From Brevibacillus_H sp049846925 (GTDB taxonomy: Bacteria; Bacillota; Bacilli; Brevibacillales; Brevibacillaceae): a DNA stretch of 64,000 bases. Where the stretch lies: assembly GCF_049846925.1 (NCBI RefSeq), contig NZ_JBNCMT010000001.1:1-64000 (forward strand). The letters run 5' to 3'. Both the position numbers and the translations under genes were made by a program. Numbering within the stretch: position 1 is the first letter of the stretch; each line of letters begins with the position of its first letter. This document shows, in pieces, positions 8,045 through 16,725 of the stretch. Below the pieces are notes generated by a model. It ran no database searches and was not told the DNA's origin. It saw nothing but the letters and a program-made list of their open reading frames with translations.

Positions 8045-8566
8045 TTATTCAGAAGGCACACAAAACGAACTGACAAGCCGTATATCCTGCAGTTGCTTAG
8101 CCGGCTCATAACTGACATAGTAGGTTAAATCTTGCTGGATATGGTAGACAATTCCATCAAATCCCCGCTCCAGCAAGTATTCTCTGATTTGTTCACCAGA
8201 CCACCGCAACCAATCCTTTGGGCGAAGAATCGATGCGACGGTCACCATTTCTTCCCGTGAGTATTTCCAGTGAATCGCTTCGTCCCGAAGTTCGTTTTCA
8301 CCAAAAGCGTGATGAAGGATTCGAGGGCGTGATAAGCGAAGCTGTTGTTCGAGAATTGCTGCTTGCCCCCAAGACATCTCCGCATGACAAAATGCATAGT
8401 CTGCAGCCACTTGCGGATTGCTCACCAGATACACACCTGACCCAAAAACAGCCTTGGCCCCAAGTCCGCCAACAAAGCTGCGACGCTCGTCTCTCTTGTA
8501 TTGCTGGCGCTCGACTACCTCCACAGCTTCCTGATATTCAATTCCCCTGTATGCCGTAACGATCAT
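8045..8566 (-). CDS. ADP-ribosyltransferase-like protein
   Basis: A 173-residue soluble protein with landmarks of the ADP-ribosyltransferase fold. These are 'AYRG' at residues 5-8 (NAD-binding arginine strand), 'GSGVYLVSNPQVAADYA' at 43-59 (the G-x-GVY-x(3)-S/T-P turn) and 'GFDGIVY' near 135, before a final strand 'YYVSYEP'. The order matches ART domains of phage and toxin proteins, but I cannot assign a catalytic glutamate with confidence. No signal peptide, partner domain or antitoxin-like neighbour is visible. ATG 8566 follows AAGGG. Family call is tentative; it could be an inactive or metabolic member. Confidence 0.5.
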   Translation of the reverse strand: MIVTAYRGIEYQEAVEVVERQQYKRDERRSFVGGLGAKAVFGSGVYLVSNPQVAADYAFCHAEMSWGQAAILEQQLRLSRPRILHHAFGENELRDEAIHWKYSREEMVTVASILRPKDWLRWSGEQIREYLLERGFDGIVYHIQQDLTYYVSYEPAKQLQDIRLVSSFCVPSE

Positions 8567-8612
8567 GATGAATCCCTTCTTCCCCTATTTTGTGACTAAT
8601 TCGATCTATTGT

Positions 8613-8665
8613 AAAAAGAAAACAAGGCAGCGGGTGATTGATACCTGCTACCTGTTTTCTTTTCT
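8613..8665 (-). terminator. Terminator of the pyrimidine-degradation operon
   Basis: Imperfect long stem containing GAAAACA / TGTTTTC and AGC / GCT, with an A-rich plus-strand flank that reads as a T-tract on the minus strand. It lies just after the nitrilase-family gene. Confidence 0.75.
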
Positions 8666-8678
8666 TCTCCTGCTTTAC

Positions 8679-9575
8679 TTATGGAAGCAAACGCACCATA
8701 TTGTCATAGGTTTCTGGACGGCGATCACGGTAGAATTGCCATTGGTCACGTACCTCATGGATCAAGTTTTTGTCCATTTCAGCGACGATGACTTCATCCT
8801 GATCTCTTGACGCTACAGCTACGAATTGACCACGGGGATCGACAAGGTAAGATTGTCCATAGAATTCTCCCATATTCCAGGGTGCTTCATAGCCCACACG
8901 ATTGATCGCTCCGACATAGTAACCGTTTGCCACTGCATGGGCAGGTTGTTCCAACTTCCACAGATATTCAGACAGGCCAGCAACTGTTGCCGATGGGTTA
9001 AAAATAATTTCTGCACCGTTCAGACCAAGTAAGCGGGCTCCTTCTGGGAAATGACGATCATAACAAATATAGACTCCGACCTTTGCAAAAGCGGTATCAA
9101 ATACGGGGTAACCGAGATTGCCTGGTTTAAAGTAGTATTTTTCCCAGAACCCGCACCCCTTCTCTGGATCACCTGCTGCTACATGCGGAATGTGCTGTTT
9201 GCGGTATTTGCCCAGATAGGTTCCGTCTGCGTCAATTACTGCTGCAGTATTGTAGTAAATACCGATTCCTGCCAGTTCATACACAGGGAGGACGATGACC
9301 GTACCAAGCTCACGGGCCAAGTCCTGGAATAATCGTGTAGTTGGTCCATTCGGTACTTCTTCAGCTGATTCGTACCACTTGGTTTTCTGCTCCGTACAAA
9401 AATAAGGGCCATAGAAGATTTCCTGCAAGCAGATAATCTGTGCGCCTTTGGCTGCAGCTTCTCGAACGAGTTGTATGTGTTTTTCAATTGCTTTTTCCTT
9501 ATGCACCGAGACGGGTTCATCACCATGGACATCGTGCTTTGCCTGAATCAAACCAATCTTCACTTTATTCGGCAC
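8679..9575 (-). CDS. Beta-ureidopropionase (nitrilase superfamily)
   Basis: A 298-residue carbon-nitrogen hydrolase with the full catalytic triad Glu52 ('CLQEIFYGPYFC'), Lys126 ('YRKQHIP') and Cys171 ('VYICYDRHFPE'). The 'QEIFYGPYFC' motif is typical of the N-carbamoyl-beta-alanine and N-carbamoyl-D-amino-acid amidohydrolase group. It releases beta-alanine (or beta-aminoisobutyrate), CO2 and ammonia from the product of dihydropyrimidinase, encoded 37 bases upstream. It is the last of four co-directional genes preT-preA-dihydropyrimidinase-this gene. An N-carbamoylputrescine amidase is the main alternative, but the operon argues against it. Confidence 0.85.
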   Translation of the reverse strand: MPNKVKIGLIQAKHDVHGDEPVSVHKEKAIEKHIQLVREAAAKGAQIICLQEIFYGPYFCTEQKTKWYESAEEVPNGPTTRLFQDLARELGTVIVLPVYELAGIGIYYNTAAVIDADGTYLGKYRKQHIPHVAAGDPEKGCGFWEKYYFKPGNLGYPVFDTAFAKVGVYICYDRHFPEGARLLGLNGAEIIFNPSATVAGLSEYLWKLEQPAHAVANGYYVGAINRVGYEAPWNMGEFYGQSYLVDPRGQFVAVASRDQDEVIVAEMDKNLIHEVRDQWQFYRDRRPETYDNMVRLLP

Positions 9576-9612
9576 GTGGCATACTTCCTTTCATATTCAA
9601 TCGTTCATGTAA

Positions 9613-10998
9613 TTATGGTCTGGCAAATTTCGCCCGTTTGACATACTGGCCAGCACCAGTCTGACCTACGAATTGCTCATCCTTGATGACATAGGAGCCA
9701 CGGGAAAATACATCTCTTACTCGTCCATGAACTTCAATTCCCTCAAATGGATTGTAGTCTACGTTCATATGATGTGTTGCCTGCGAGATCGTTCTTGTAC
9801 CATTAGGGTTGAAAATGACAATGTCGGCGTCCGTTCCTACCGCAATTGTTCCTTTTTTCGGATAGAGGCCAAACAGTTTAGCCACTTTCGTGGAGATGAT
9901 ATCAACGAATTGATTTAAGCTGATTCTGCCTTTATGAACACCTTCGGAATAGACAATGCTGAAGCGATCTTCAATAATCGGTCCGCCATTGGGAATCTTC
10001 GTGAAATCTCCTTTGCCCAGATCTTTTTGACCTTCGAAGTTAAATGAGCATTGATCGGAACCAATGGTTTGAAGAATGCCGCTTTTCAGTGCGTTCCAAA
10101 GCACTTCCTGATTCCATTTTTCACGCAGCGGCGGTGACCAGACGTATTTTGCTCCTTCAAAATATGGTTTTTCCAGATAGCTTACGTCCAAAGCCAAGTA
10201 TTGCGGGCAGGTTTCCCCGTACACATTCCAGCCTTTTTCTCGAGCTTCCGCAATGCGGGCTACCGCATCTGCACAGGAGACGTGTACGACATACAGTTGT
10301 GAATCGGCCAGAGCAGCGAGTGCGGCTGCACGTCCTGTCGCTTCCCCTTCTGCTTCGGGCGGTCTCGTGAGTGCATGGTAAATCGGGTCTGTATTACCCT
10401 GTGCCAAGGCATTTTTTGTCAGGTAATCGATGACATCTCCGTTTTCGGCATGTACCTGTACGAGTGCTCCCAATTCCTTGGCACGGATTAATGTTTTGAA
10501 CAGTGTTTCGTCATCTGCCTGAAACACATTTTTATAAGCCATGAAAACCTTCAATGAGGTAATTCCTTCTTCTCGTACTACTTCTTCCAAATCATGCAGC
10601 ACTTGTTCATTCGCTTCGGCAACCATCAGGTGGAAACCGTAGTCAATGACCGCTTTTCCATTCGCCTTTTCATGCCAGATAGCAATCGCTTGCTGCAGAG
10701 ATTGACCCTTGGATGTCAAGCAAAAATCAATGATTGAAGTGGTTCCCCCAAAAGCTGCCGCTTTGGTCCCTGATTCGAAATCATCTGCGGTAACGGTTCC
10801 GCCGAACGGCATGTCTAGATGGGTATGCGGATCAATTCCCCCAGGAAATACATAACAGCCGGTTGCATCAATGATTTCCGCACCTTCAAACTCCAAGTCT
10901 TGACCAATCGCCACAATCGTTTCATTGTGAATGGCAACATCAGCAAAAAACGTGTCTGAGGCCGTAACAACTGTACCACCACGTATTACTTTGTACAT
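9613..10998 (-). CDS. hydA: Dihydropyrimidinase (D-hydantoinase)
   Basis: A 461-residue cyclic amidohydrolase of usual length. Metal ligands: His58 and His60 in 'GGIDPHTHLDMPFG', the carbamylated Lys150 in 'GITSLKVFMAYK', His183 in 'QVHAENG', a later His in 'LYVVHVSC', and Asp in 'TIGSDQCSF'. The substrate-binding 'GKGDFTKIPNGGP' loop is present. It hydrolyses dihydrouracil or dihydrothymine to the N-carbamoyl-beta-amino acid in the cytoplasm. It lies between PreA and the ureidopropionase in one operon. Confidence 0.93.
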   Translation of the reverse strand: MYKVIRGGTVVTASDTFFADVAIHNETIVAIGQDLEFEGAEIIDATGCYVFPGGIDPHTHLDMPFGGTVTADDFESGTKAAAFGGTTSIIDFCLTSKGQSLQQAIAIWHEKANGKAVIDYGFHLMVAEANEQVLHDLEEVVREEGITSLKVFMAYKNVFQADDETLFKTLIRAKELGALVQVHAENGDVIDYLTKNALAQGNTDPIYHALTRPPEAEGEATGRAAALAALADSQLYVVHVSCADAVARIAEAREKGWNVYGETCPQYLALDVSYLEKPYFEGAKYVWSPPLREKWNQEVLWNALKSGILQTIGSDQCSFNFEGQKDLGKGDFTKIPNGGPIIEDRFSIVYSEGVHKGRISLNQFVDIISTKVAKLFGLYPKKGTIAVGTDADIVIFNPNGTRTISQATHHMNVDYNPFEGIEVHGRVRDVFSRGSYVIKDEQFVGQTGAGQYVKRAKFARP

Positions 10999-11068
10999 TT
11001 TCCATCACCCGCTTTTGTCGTTAGTACAAGTACAAGCTTTCTATTCTCAATTTATTCGTGTTCTGCGA

Positions 11069-12358
11069 TTAACATGACTCCGAGTTATTGCTTCCTCCCC
11101 CTGCTGCAAGAGCGGCTTGACGCTGGTTCCAACTAAGCGGCAGTTCGTTTGACGGAATCTCAATCATTTCGATTGTCCCCTCTACAGGACAGACGATAGA
11201 ACAGAGATTACAGCCAACACAATCTTCTTCACGAACGACCAAACGTTCACGACCAGTAATGTCATCCTTTACGATATCAATACATTGGTGCGACGTATCT
11301 TCACAGGCGATATGGCATTTATTGCAGTTAATACAGGTTTCTTCATGAATGCGTGCGACAATCTTGTAATTCAAATTGAGATTGCCCCAGTCGGAGTAGG
11401 TGTTCACGGCCTTGCCAACCAAATCCATGGCTGAAGCAATTCCCCGCTGATCCAGGTAGTTATTCAAGCCGTCGATCATATCTTCTACAATGCGGAAGCC
11501 ATGGTGCATCGCAGCAGTGCAAACTTGTACTCCTGACGCACCCATTAGCATGAATTCAACAGCATCCTGCCAGGTGGAGATGCCCCCAATACCAGAGATC
11601 GGGATACCCACTAATGGGTCTCTCGCACATTCTGCCACCATGTTTAACGCAATAGGCTTGACTGCCGGACCACAATAGCCACCATGGGCACCCTTTCCAT
11701 CTACATGGGGGATCGGCAGCCATCTTTCCAGATCGACACCCATTAAACTGTTGATGGTATTAATCATACTAACTGCATCGGCACCCCCTGCCCTTGCTGC
11801 TCGGGCTGTGAAACGGATGTCAGTGATATTGGGAGTAAGCTTGACGATGACAGGCGTCTGGGCTACTTCTTTAACCCATTCCGTCTGCTGTCTGACTAAA
11901 TCGGGTTGTTGACCGACAGCAGAACCCATGCCCCGTTCTGCCATCCCGTGCGGACAGCCAAAATTCAATTCAAGTCCGTCTACCCCGACAGCTTCCACCT
12001 GTTTGACGATCTCATGCCACTTTTCCTGCTTGGGTTCTACCATGAGTGATGCAATTAACGTGTGCTTGGGAAACATTTTCTTGGTCTCGTAGATTTCCTT
12101 GAGATTTTCTTCGAGTGGTCGATCCGTTATTAGCTCAATATTGTTAAACCCAAGTACACGCTGATTTCCCCGATGAAATGCAGCGAAACGTGATGTTACG
12201 TTGATAATGGGATCGCCAAGCGTCTTCCACACCGCACCTCCCCATCCTGCATCAAATGCTCTCTGTACCTGATAACCGGAATTCGTCGGTGGTGCGGAAG
12301 CCAGCCAAAAAGGATTGGGTGACTCAATACCTGCCAAATTGATACGAAGATCAGCCAT
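11069..12358 (-). CDS. preA: Dihydropyrimidine dehydrogenase subunit PreA
   Basis: A 429-residue protein. Residues 1-330 form an FMN-binding TIM barrel of the dihydroorotate dehydrogenase type ('NPFWLASAPPTNSGYQVQRA', 'ELNFGCPHGMAERGMG', 'ISGIGGISTWQDAVEFMLMG'). The C-terminus carries two [4Fe-4S] clusters, 'CINCNKCHIAC' and 'CVGCNLCSIVC'. With PreT it reduces uracil or thymine using NADH or NADPH. It starts 38 bases after preT. Length and domain order are normal for PreA. Confidence 0.93.
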   Translation of the reverse strand: MADLRINLAGIESPNPFWLASAPPTNSGYQVQRAFDAGWGGAVWKTLGDPIINVTSRFAAFHRGNQRVLGFNNIELITDRPLEENLKEIYETKKMFPKHTLIASLMVEPKQEKWHEIVKQVEAVGVDGLELNFGCPHGMAERGMGSAVGQQPDLVRQQTEWVKEVAQTPVIVKLTPNITDIRFTARAARAGGADAVSMINTINSLMGVDLERWLPIPHVDGKGAHGGYCGPAVKPIALNMVAECARDPLVGIPISGIGGISTWQDAVEFMLMGASGVQVCTAAMHHGFRIVEDMIDGLNNYLDQRGIASAMDLVGKAVNTYSDWGNLNLNYKIVARIHEETCINCNKCHIACEDTSHQCIDIVKDDITGRERLVVREEDCVGCNLCSIVCPVEGTIEMIEIPSNELPLSWNQRQAALAAGGGSNNSESC

Positions 12359-12396
12359 GTTCAGTCCTCCTCTATTCCGTTGGTCGGGTAAAATCT

Positions 12397-13752
12397 TTAT
12401 AATTTCGTTGCGAAGCGTTCGTGAATAGCATAGGCTGCCTTCTTGCCCTGCTGTGCTGCATCAACGACCATTGCGTCTGTTTTGCCTCCACCAAAAACAA
12501 AATCTCCTGCTGCGTACACACCGTCTCTTGTTGTTTGGAAGTGGTCATCAACTGTGACTACTCCGTTCGTATGCTGGAGTTCGAAGGCATCTATCAGCCC
12601 CAGACGACGTTTTTGCCCAATCGCCTTCACAACGTAGTCCACTTCAATTTGGTATTCGCTTCCCGGGATAGGAACGGGCCTTCTCCGTCCTTTGGCATCC
12701 GGCTCTCCCAACTCCATGCGAATCAGTTCGAGTCCCGTCACTTTACCGTCCTTGCCAAGTATTCGTACAGGCGCTACCAACCAACGAAATTCCACCCCGT
12801 CCTGTTTTGCAAATTCGTACTCAAACTCATAAGCTGTCATCTCTTTCTGTGTACGGCGGTACAAAATTTGTACGAGATCTGCTCCCAGTCGCCTCGAACA
12901 GGTGGCTGCATCGATCGCTGTATTACCTGCTCCGATCACCGCTACCTTTTTGCCGATCATCTGATTTGTAAGCGTTTTCGTTTTTGTGTCTTCTACCAAA
13001 TTGATCGCATCCAACACACCATCGAATTCCTCACCCTCGATTCCCAGTTGTGGAACGGCGCCCATGCCAACCGCCAACAGAACAGAGTCATACTGCTCCA
13101 ACAGCTCGTTTGGTTGAATATCTACACCGATCTTTGTGTTGTAATGGAATGTCACGCCTAGGGATTCTACCTGCTCTACTTCCCACAGAGCGATTTCCTG
13201 CGGAAGACGGAAAGAGACAATCCCATACGTACCCAGTCCTCCTGCTTTTTCCTTCGCCTCGAAGACCTCCACCTGATAACCCAATCGGGCAAGTTCCCTC
13301 GCTGCGGATAGCCCAGCAGGTCCGCCACCTACGATTGCTACTTTTCGACCATTCGGTTCTGATGCATGAAACAGATTCGCTTTCGCGCGAATCGCCCAGT
13401 CCGTTGCATGCCGCTGCAAAAGACCGATCATGATGGGTTTTGAAGCATGATTTAGGACACAGGCGCCCTCACACAATTCTTCAGTTGGACATACCCGAGC
13501 ACAGCTTGCACCCACTGGATTGGCTTCCATAATCGTTCGAGCAGAGCCTAGCAGGTTGCCTGTCGCAATTTTCTGAATAAAAGACGGAATATTAATTCCT
13601 GTCGGACATGCTTTAATACAGGGTGCATCGTAACAGTACAAGCAGCGATTCGCTTCATCCACTGCATCTTTCGGCCTCAGTGCTGGTACCACTTCACTAA
13701 AATTCTTGCGTAACTCTTCTCCTGGTATAAACGCACCTTGATTCAAGGTCAT
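12397..13752 (-). CDS. preT: Dihydropyrimidine dehydrogenase subunit PreT
   Basis: A 451-residue flavoprotein of the glutamate-synthase small-chain type. The N-terminus has the two Cys clusters for Fe-S binding ('CLYCYDAPCIKACP' and 'CARVCPTEELCEGAC'). An FAD-binding 'VGGGPAGLSAARELARLGY' and an NAD(P)-binding 'IGAGNTAIDAATCSRRLGA' follow. It passes electrons from the pyridine nucleotide to PreA. It is the first gene of the four-gene operon, and its promoter region (13753-13942) is shared with a divergent gene and holds repeated TGATTTCA motifs. Confidence 0.92.
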   Translation of the reverse strand: MTLNQGAFIPGEELRKNFSEVVPALRPKDAVDEANRCLYCYDAPCIKACPTGINIPSFIQKIATGNLLGSARTIMEANPVGASCARVCPTEELCEGACVLNHASKPIMIGLLQRHATDWAIRAKANLFHASEPNGRKVAIVGGGPAGLSAARELARLGYQVEVFEAKEKAGGLGTYGIVSFRLPQEIALWEVEQVESLGVTFHYNTKIGVDIQPNELLEQYDSVLLAVGMGAVPQLGIEGEEFDGVLDAINLVEDTKTKTLTNQMIGKKVAVIGAGNTAIDAATCSRRLGADLVQILYRRTQKEMTAYEFEYEFAKQDGVEFRWLVAPVRILGKDGKVTGLELIRMELGEPDAKGRRRPVPIPGSEYQIEVDYVVKAIGQKRRLGLIDAFELQHTNGVVTVDDHFQTTRDGVYAAGDFVFGGGKTDAMVVDAAQQGKKAAYAIHERFATKL

Positions 13753-13830
13753 GGCTGTACCCCCTCACAATAGGCAGGAATAACACCTGTTTCTATTAAC
13801 AAATGAAGGGCATCCGTGTTTTATGATTTT

Positions 13831-13894
13831 TGATTTCAAATTTCATGTAGTTTTTGCTGAAATCATTTGGAGAAATCCTTCATGTTTGATTTCA
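13831..13894. promoter_or_regulatory. Three TGATTTCA half-sites, possible operator
   Basis: TGATTTCA at 13831-13838, its reverse complement TGAAATCA at 13858-13865, and TGATTTCA at 13887-13894, at 27- and 29-base spacing, in the region divergent between preT and the 13943 gene. A fourth TGAAATCA lies at 23421-23428, just upstream of mmsA. They could bind the nearby PucR regulator, but the sequence is AT-rich and chance is possible. Confidence 0.35.
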
Positions 13895-13942
13895 TCTTCA
13901 CATACTTTGGTAGTATAAGCGGTCGGAAAGGATTTGTTGCGG

Positions 13943-14470
13943 ATGAAGTGGGTGGAACGAATCAGCCAGTTGCGCAGACAAATCATGCAGGATACACAGG
14001 AACTTGCACAGCTCGAAGAACAATATAAGAATTACCTCAAACAGCTTGAGCTGCGAAAAACGTATATGTCTTCACGAGAAATTATTGAGCTTGTTGCAAG
14101 CTATCAGGGGATAACCAAGAATATGACAGCTATCAAACGGTGGGCTGATGAGGGGTTACTAGGGGAGAAAATCGATGAGCGGGAATACTTCCCCTTACTG
14201 GTGAAAAAACAAGGGAACAAGCGATTTCTTTTCCCGAGGTCAGCAGTTTATGCGTTCCTTGCATCAAATAATTACATCTTTCCCCGTTTCGAGATAATCG
14301 ATCAGGTCAAATACACAAGGTTAAATGATGGGAAGAAGATACCAGCCGTCATTATTTCTGTCCACTTACACAAGGATCAGTTCGAGTACACGATCCAAGA
14401 AGAGAGCACGGGGGAACTGATCCATGCTGTTCGGGAAGTCGATCTTGAGCTTGTTGAGGAGGACGCATGA
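13943..14470 (+). CDS. Coiled-coil and MerR-like helix-turn-helix protein
   Basis: A 175-residue protein not recognised as a named family. Residues 1-40 are a predicted coiled coil rich in Gln, Glu and Leu. Residues 45-105 look like a winged or MerR/excisionase-type helix-turn-helix ('NMTAIKRWADEGLLG' followed by 'GNKRFLFPRSAVYAFL'). The C-terminal 50 residues look like a small beta-barrel ('IPAVIISVHLHKDQFEYTI'). A TTG at 13934 is in frame, but ATG 13943 is better placed after GGAAAGGA. Its stop overlaps the start of the next gene by four bases (ATGA), so the two are translationally coupled. It is divergent from preT. Confidence 0.6.
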   Translation: MKWVERISQLRRQIMQDTQELAQLEEQYKNYLKQLELRKTYMSSREIIELVASYQGITKNMTAIKRWADEGLLGEKIDEREYFPLLVKKQGNKRFLFPRSAVYAFLASNNYIFPRFEIIDQVKYTRLNDGKKIPAVIISVHLHKDQFEYTIQEESTGELIHAVREVDLELVEEDA

Positions 14471-14865
14471 CAACGGTATCCATACTTTTTCCCAATACGC
14501 CTGACAATCAAAAGATTGCCCGTCAAATACGCAAATATCATAAACAACAGCAACAACCTTTATCGGTCTTTTTTTCAGAAGATGCTTCCCAGCTTGTGCT
14601 AGAATCAGCCTGTCTTTTTATTCCCGATAAAAGCTTGTTGCCAACCGAAGCAATCATCAATGGTCTCGTCAACAAAACGGAATCTCACTACGAGATCCAT
14701 CCCCGCACCAGAGGCAAAACGATTAACCTCCACCTCGACTCCGAGCTTGTAGCAGAGTTGGAGGAAATTCGCAAACATGTCCAAAGCAAGACGCAGCATG
14801 ATGTGATTCTCGAGATGTTTATCAGGGGGATTCGGGCCTATCGGGAGGAGCAGGATGAAAGCTAA
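14467..14865 (+). CDS. Protein with C-terminal ribbon-helix-helix-like domain
   Basis: A 132-residue protein. The first 80 residues are mixed alpha/beta ('TVSILFPNTPDNQKIARQIR'). The last 45, 'INLHLDSELVAELEEIRKHV' plus 'HDVILEMFIRGIRAYREEQ', have the strand-helix-helix pattern of ribbon-helix-helix DNA-binding domains, although these are usually N-terminal. It is coupled to the helix-turn-helix gene by an ATGA overlap, so two possible DNA-binding proteins are made together. Function unknown. It converges on a small membrane gene four bases away. Confidence 0.55.
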   Translation: MTTVSILFPNTPDNQKIARQIRKYHKQQQQPLSVFFSEDASQLVLESACLFIPDKSLLPTEAIINGLVNKTESHYEIHPRTRGKTINLHLDSELVAELEEIRKHVQSKTQHDVILEMFIRGIRAYREEQDES

Positions 14866-14869
14866 CGTT

Positions 14870-15067
14870 CTACTCCAACTTTTTCTCCAGTTGTTCAATT
14901 CGCCGCTCGAGCTCTAAGAGTTTGTCTGAATGGCTATGATGTTTTGCTCTGATTGTTTTTACCAGCCCTATTAAAGATAGCAGAATAATTAAGAATGGGA
15001 TTATCAAAAGTAACAATTGAATAATTATTGTTTTCCATTCAATAGAGACTGTGCCGAATTCAAGCAT
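14870..15067 (-). CDS. Small membrane protein with C-terminal coiled coil
   Basis: A 65-residue protein: 'MLEFGTVSIEWKTIIIQLL' leads into one long membrane helix, a basic His-rich turn and a Leu/Glu coiled coil ('LLELERRIEQLEKKLE'). It resembles the DUF4083 type of small Bacilli membrane protein. The start is uncertain: ATG 15067 has AAAGGA twelve bases upstream, ATG 15088 has no visible ribosome site, and the frame stays open to TTG 15112. Confidence 0.5.
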   Translation of the reverse strand: MLEFGTVSIEWKTIIIQLLLLIIPFLIILLSLIGLVKTIRAKHHSHSDKLLELERRIEQLEKKLE

Positions 15068-15181
15068 AATTTGTAAGATTCCTTTCATTTTCAAACGACT
15101 TGTAAAAAGCAAAGACTCATACGGTCACCGAAAAACGGCAACTTCGCAGGAGTCTTTGGAAGAAATAATGCACATGATGTT

Positions 15182-16024
15182 CTATTTACGTAAAAGCGCC
15201 AAATCAAATTCCGGAACTAATCCTTCCTTCATCGCCCGACTGAGAAGTGCGGTAACCGCAGAGTATCCATCTTCTCCCAAGTCAGCCGTAAACTTGTTCA
15301 CATACAAGTCAATATGTGCTTTTGCAACTTCTGGTGACATTTCCTGTGCATGGCTTAGTACGTATTCTTGTGATTCCTGAGGATTTGCCCAAGCATGTTC
15401 GACGGAAGAGCGGATCCAGCGGGCAATGGCTTCCCGATCCAAGGAACGACGGACAATGATGGCACCCAACGGGATGGGAAGTTTTGTGTCTTGCTCCCAC
15501 CAACTGCCCATGTCAGCCAAAAGACTGAGCCCATAGGAAGGATATGTGAAGCGTGCTTCATGGATAACCAATCCCGCATCGATCTTGCCATCTCTTACGG
15601 CAGGCATGATTTCGTGAAATGGCATGATGACCACTTCTCCGACTCCCCCTGGTACGTTTTGGGCAGCCCATAACCGGAACAGCAAATAAGCGGTAGACCG
15701 TTCACTAGGCACAGCAACCCGCTTGCCAGACAGTGCGGTCGGGTCTTGAATTCCACTCAAAGACGCATTCGATAATACCAATGGGCCACACCCTCTGCCC
15801 AAAGCACCCCCACAAGGCAATAGTGCATACTCTGACAGCACCCACGGGAGGGCAGCATATGAAATCTTCAGTACATCCGGGCCATCTGGTCTGGTTGCAA
15901 GGCTGTTCGTTATATCGATATCAGCATAAGTGACATCCAGTTCAGGTGCAGCGGGAACCAACCCGTGAACCCATGCATGAAATACGAAGGTATCGTTGGG
16001 ACAAGGTGAAAAAGCAATTCTCAT
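15182..16024 (-). CDS. mqnD: 1,4-dihydroxy-6-naphthoate synthase
   Basis: A 280-residue periplasmic-binding-protein-fold enzyme of the futalosine route to menaquinone. It starts 'MRIAFSPCPNDTFVFHAWVH', the MqnD signature, and contains 'ISYAALPWVLSEYALLPCGG' and 'VPSERSTAYLLFRLW'. It converts cyclic dehypoxanthine futalosine to 1,4-dihydroxy-6-naphthoate. The open frame extends 22 codons upstream, but ATG 16024 is right: GGAGG lies eight bases before it and it overlaps the mqnB stop as ATGA. The mqnA, mqnC and mqnE genes are not in the window. Confidence 0.9.
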   Translation of the reverse strand: MRIAFSPCPNDTFVFHAWVHGLVPAAPELDVTYADIDITNSLATRPDGPDVLKISYAALPWVLSEYALLPCGGALGRGCGPLVLSNASLSGIQDPTALSGKRVAVPSERSTAYLLFRLWAAQNVPGGVGEVVIMPFHEIMPAVRDGKIDAGLVIHEARFTYPSYGLSLLADMGSWWEQDTKLPIPLGAIIVRRSLDREAIARWIRSSVEHAWANPQESQEYVLSHAQEMSPEVAKAHIDLYVNKFTADLGEDGYSAVTALLSRAMKEGLVPEFDLALLRK

Positions 16025-16671
16025 GATAGGACCTCCAATAGTACTCGGCTTGCCAATTCTAATTGTTGTAACGCTTCTGGTATGCGCCATGCCGCCCTGT
16101 CTCTTGGTCCGACTGGATTCGAAACCGCACGAATTTCCAAAACAGGCACGTTATGAAAATGGGCAGCGGTAGCAACTCCGTACCCTTCCATCGATTCAAT
16201 CGAAGCACCGGGGATTCTTGCTACCAATTCAGCAGCCGTCTCAGCCGTTCCTGTCACCGTGGATACTGTCAGGACTGGCCCTGTCTTCACTGATAAGCCA
16301 GCCGATACCAGTGCTTCAGAAATCCGTGACACCAGATTGGCGTCTACTGAAAATCTCGTCGTTCCAAAACCAAGCTCGTCCAGACTGCAAAATCCCTCAG
16401 ATGTCTGGGCACCCAAATCAGCAGCAATAATCTCACTTGCCACGACAAGTGACCCCACTTCTGCCTGACCGACAAAGCCGCCGCCAATTCCCATGTTTAC
16501 AACCAGATGATAATCGCCTTTTGCCAGTGCGGTCGCTGTACTTGCAGCAGCTGCTGCCGGACCGACACCTGCCAATTTTACGTCGAACCGATCTGAGCCA
16601 CGTAGACCACGTAACACAGCTTCCTGTTCGACAGAGACTGACGTCATAACTAGTGCTTTCGTTTTTTTCAC
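16021..16671 (-). CDS. mqnB: Futalosine hydrolase
   Basis: A 216-residue nucleoside phosphorylase/hydrolase-fold protein. 'LAGVGPAAAAASTATAL' and 'NMGIGGGF' form the nucleoside pocket, and 'SIESMEGYGVATAAHFHNVP' with 'VSNPVGPRDRAAW' carry the base- and ribose-binding residues of MqnB. It splits futalosine into hypoxanthine and dehypoxanthine futalosine. Translationally coupled to mqnD by a four-base overlap. Confidence 0.88.
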   Translation of the reverse strand: MKKTKALVMTSVSVEQEAVLRGLRGSDRFDVKLAGVGPAAAAASTATALAKGDYHLVVNMGIGGGFVGQAEVGSLVVASEIIAADLGAQTSEGFCSLDELGFGTTRFSVDANLVSRISEALVSAGLSVKTGPVLTVSTVTGTAETAAELVARIPGASIESMEGYGVATAAHFHNVPVLEIRAVSNPVGPRDRAAWRIPEALQQLELASRVLLEVLS

Positions 16672-16725
16672 GTAAAAATCTCCTCTACTCTACCATTCCA
16701 AGCTGTATGCTATCTCTATTTCACA

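Noticed and set aside
12421..13161. 246-codon plus-strand frame
   Set aside because: It is antisense to preT, whose Fe-S, FAD and NAD motifs are unmistakable; Cys- and His-rich composition is that of a shadow.
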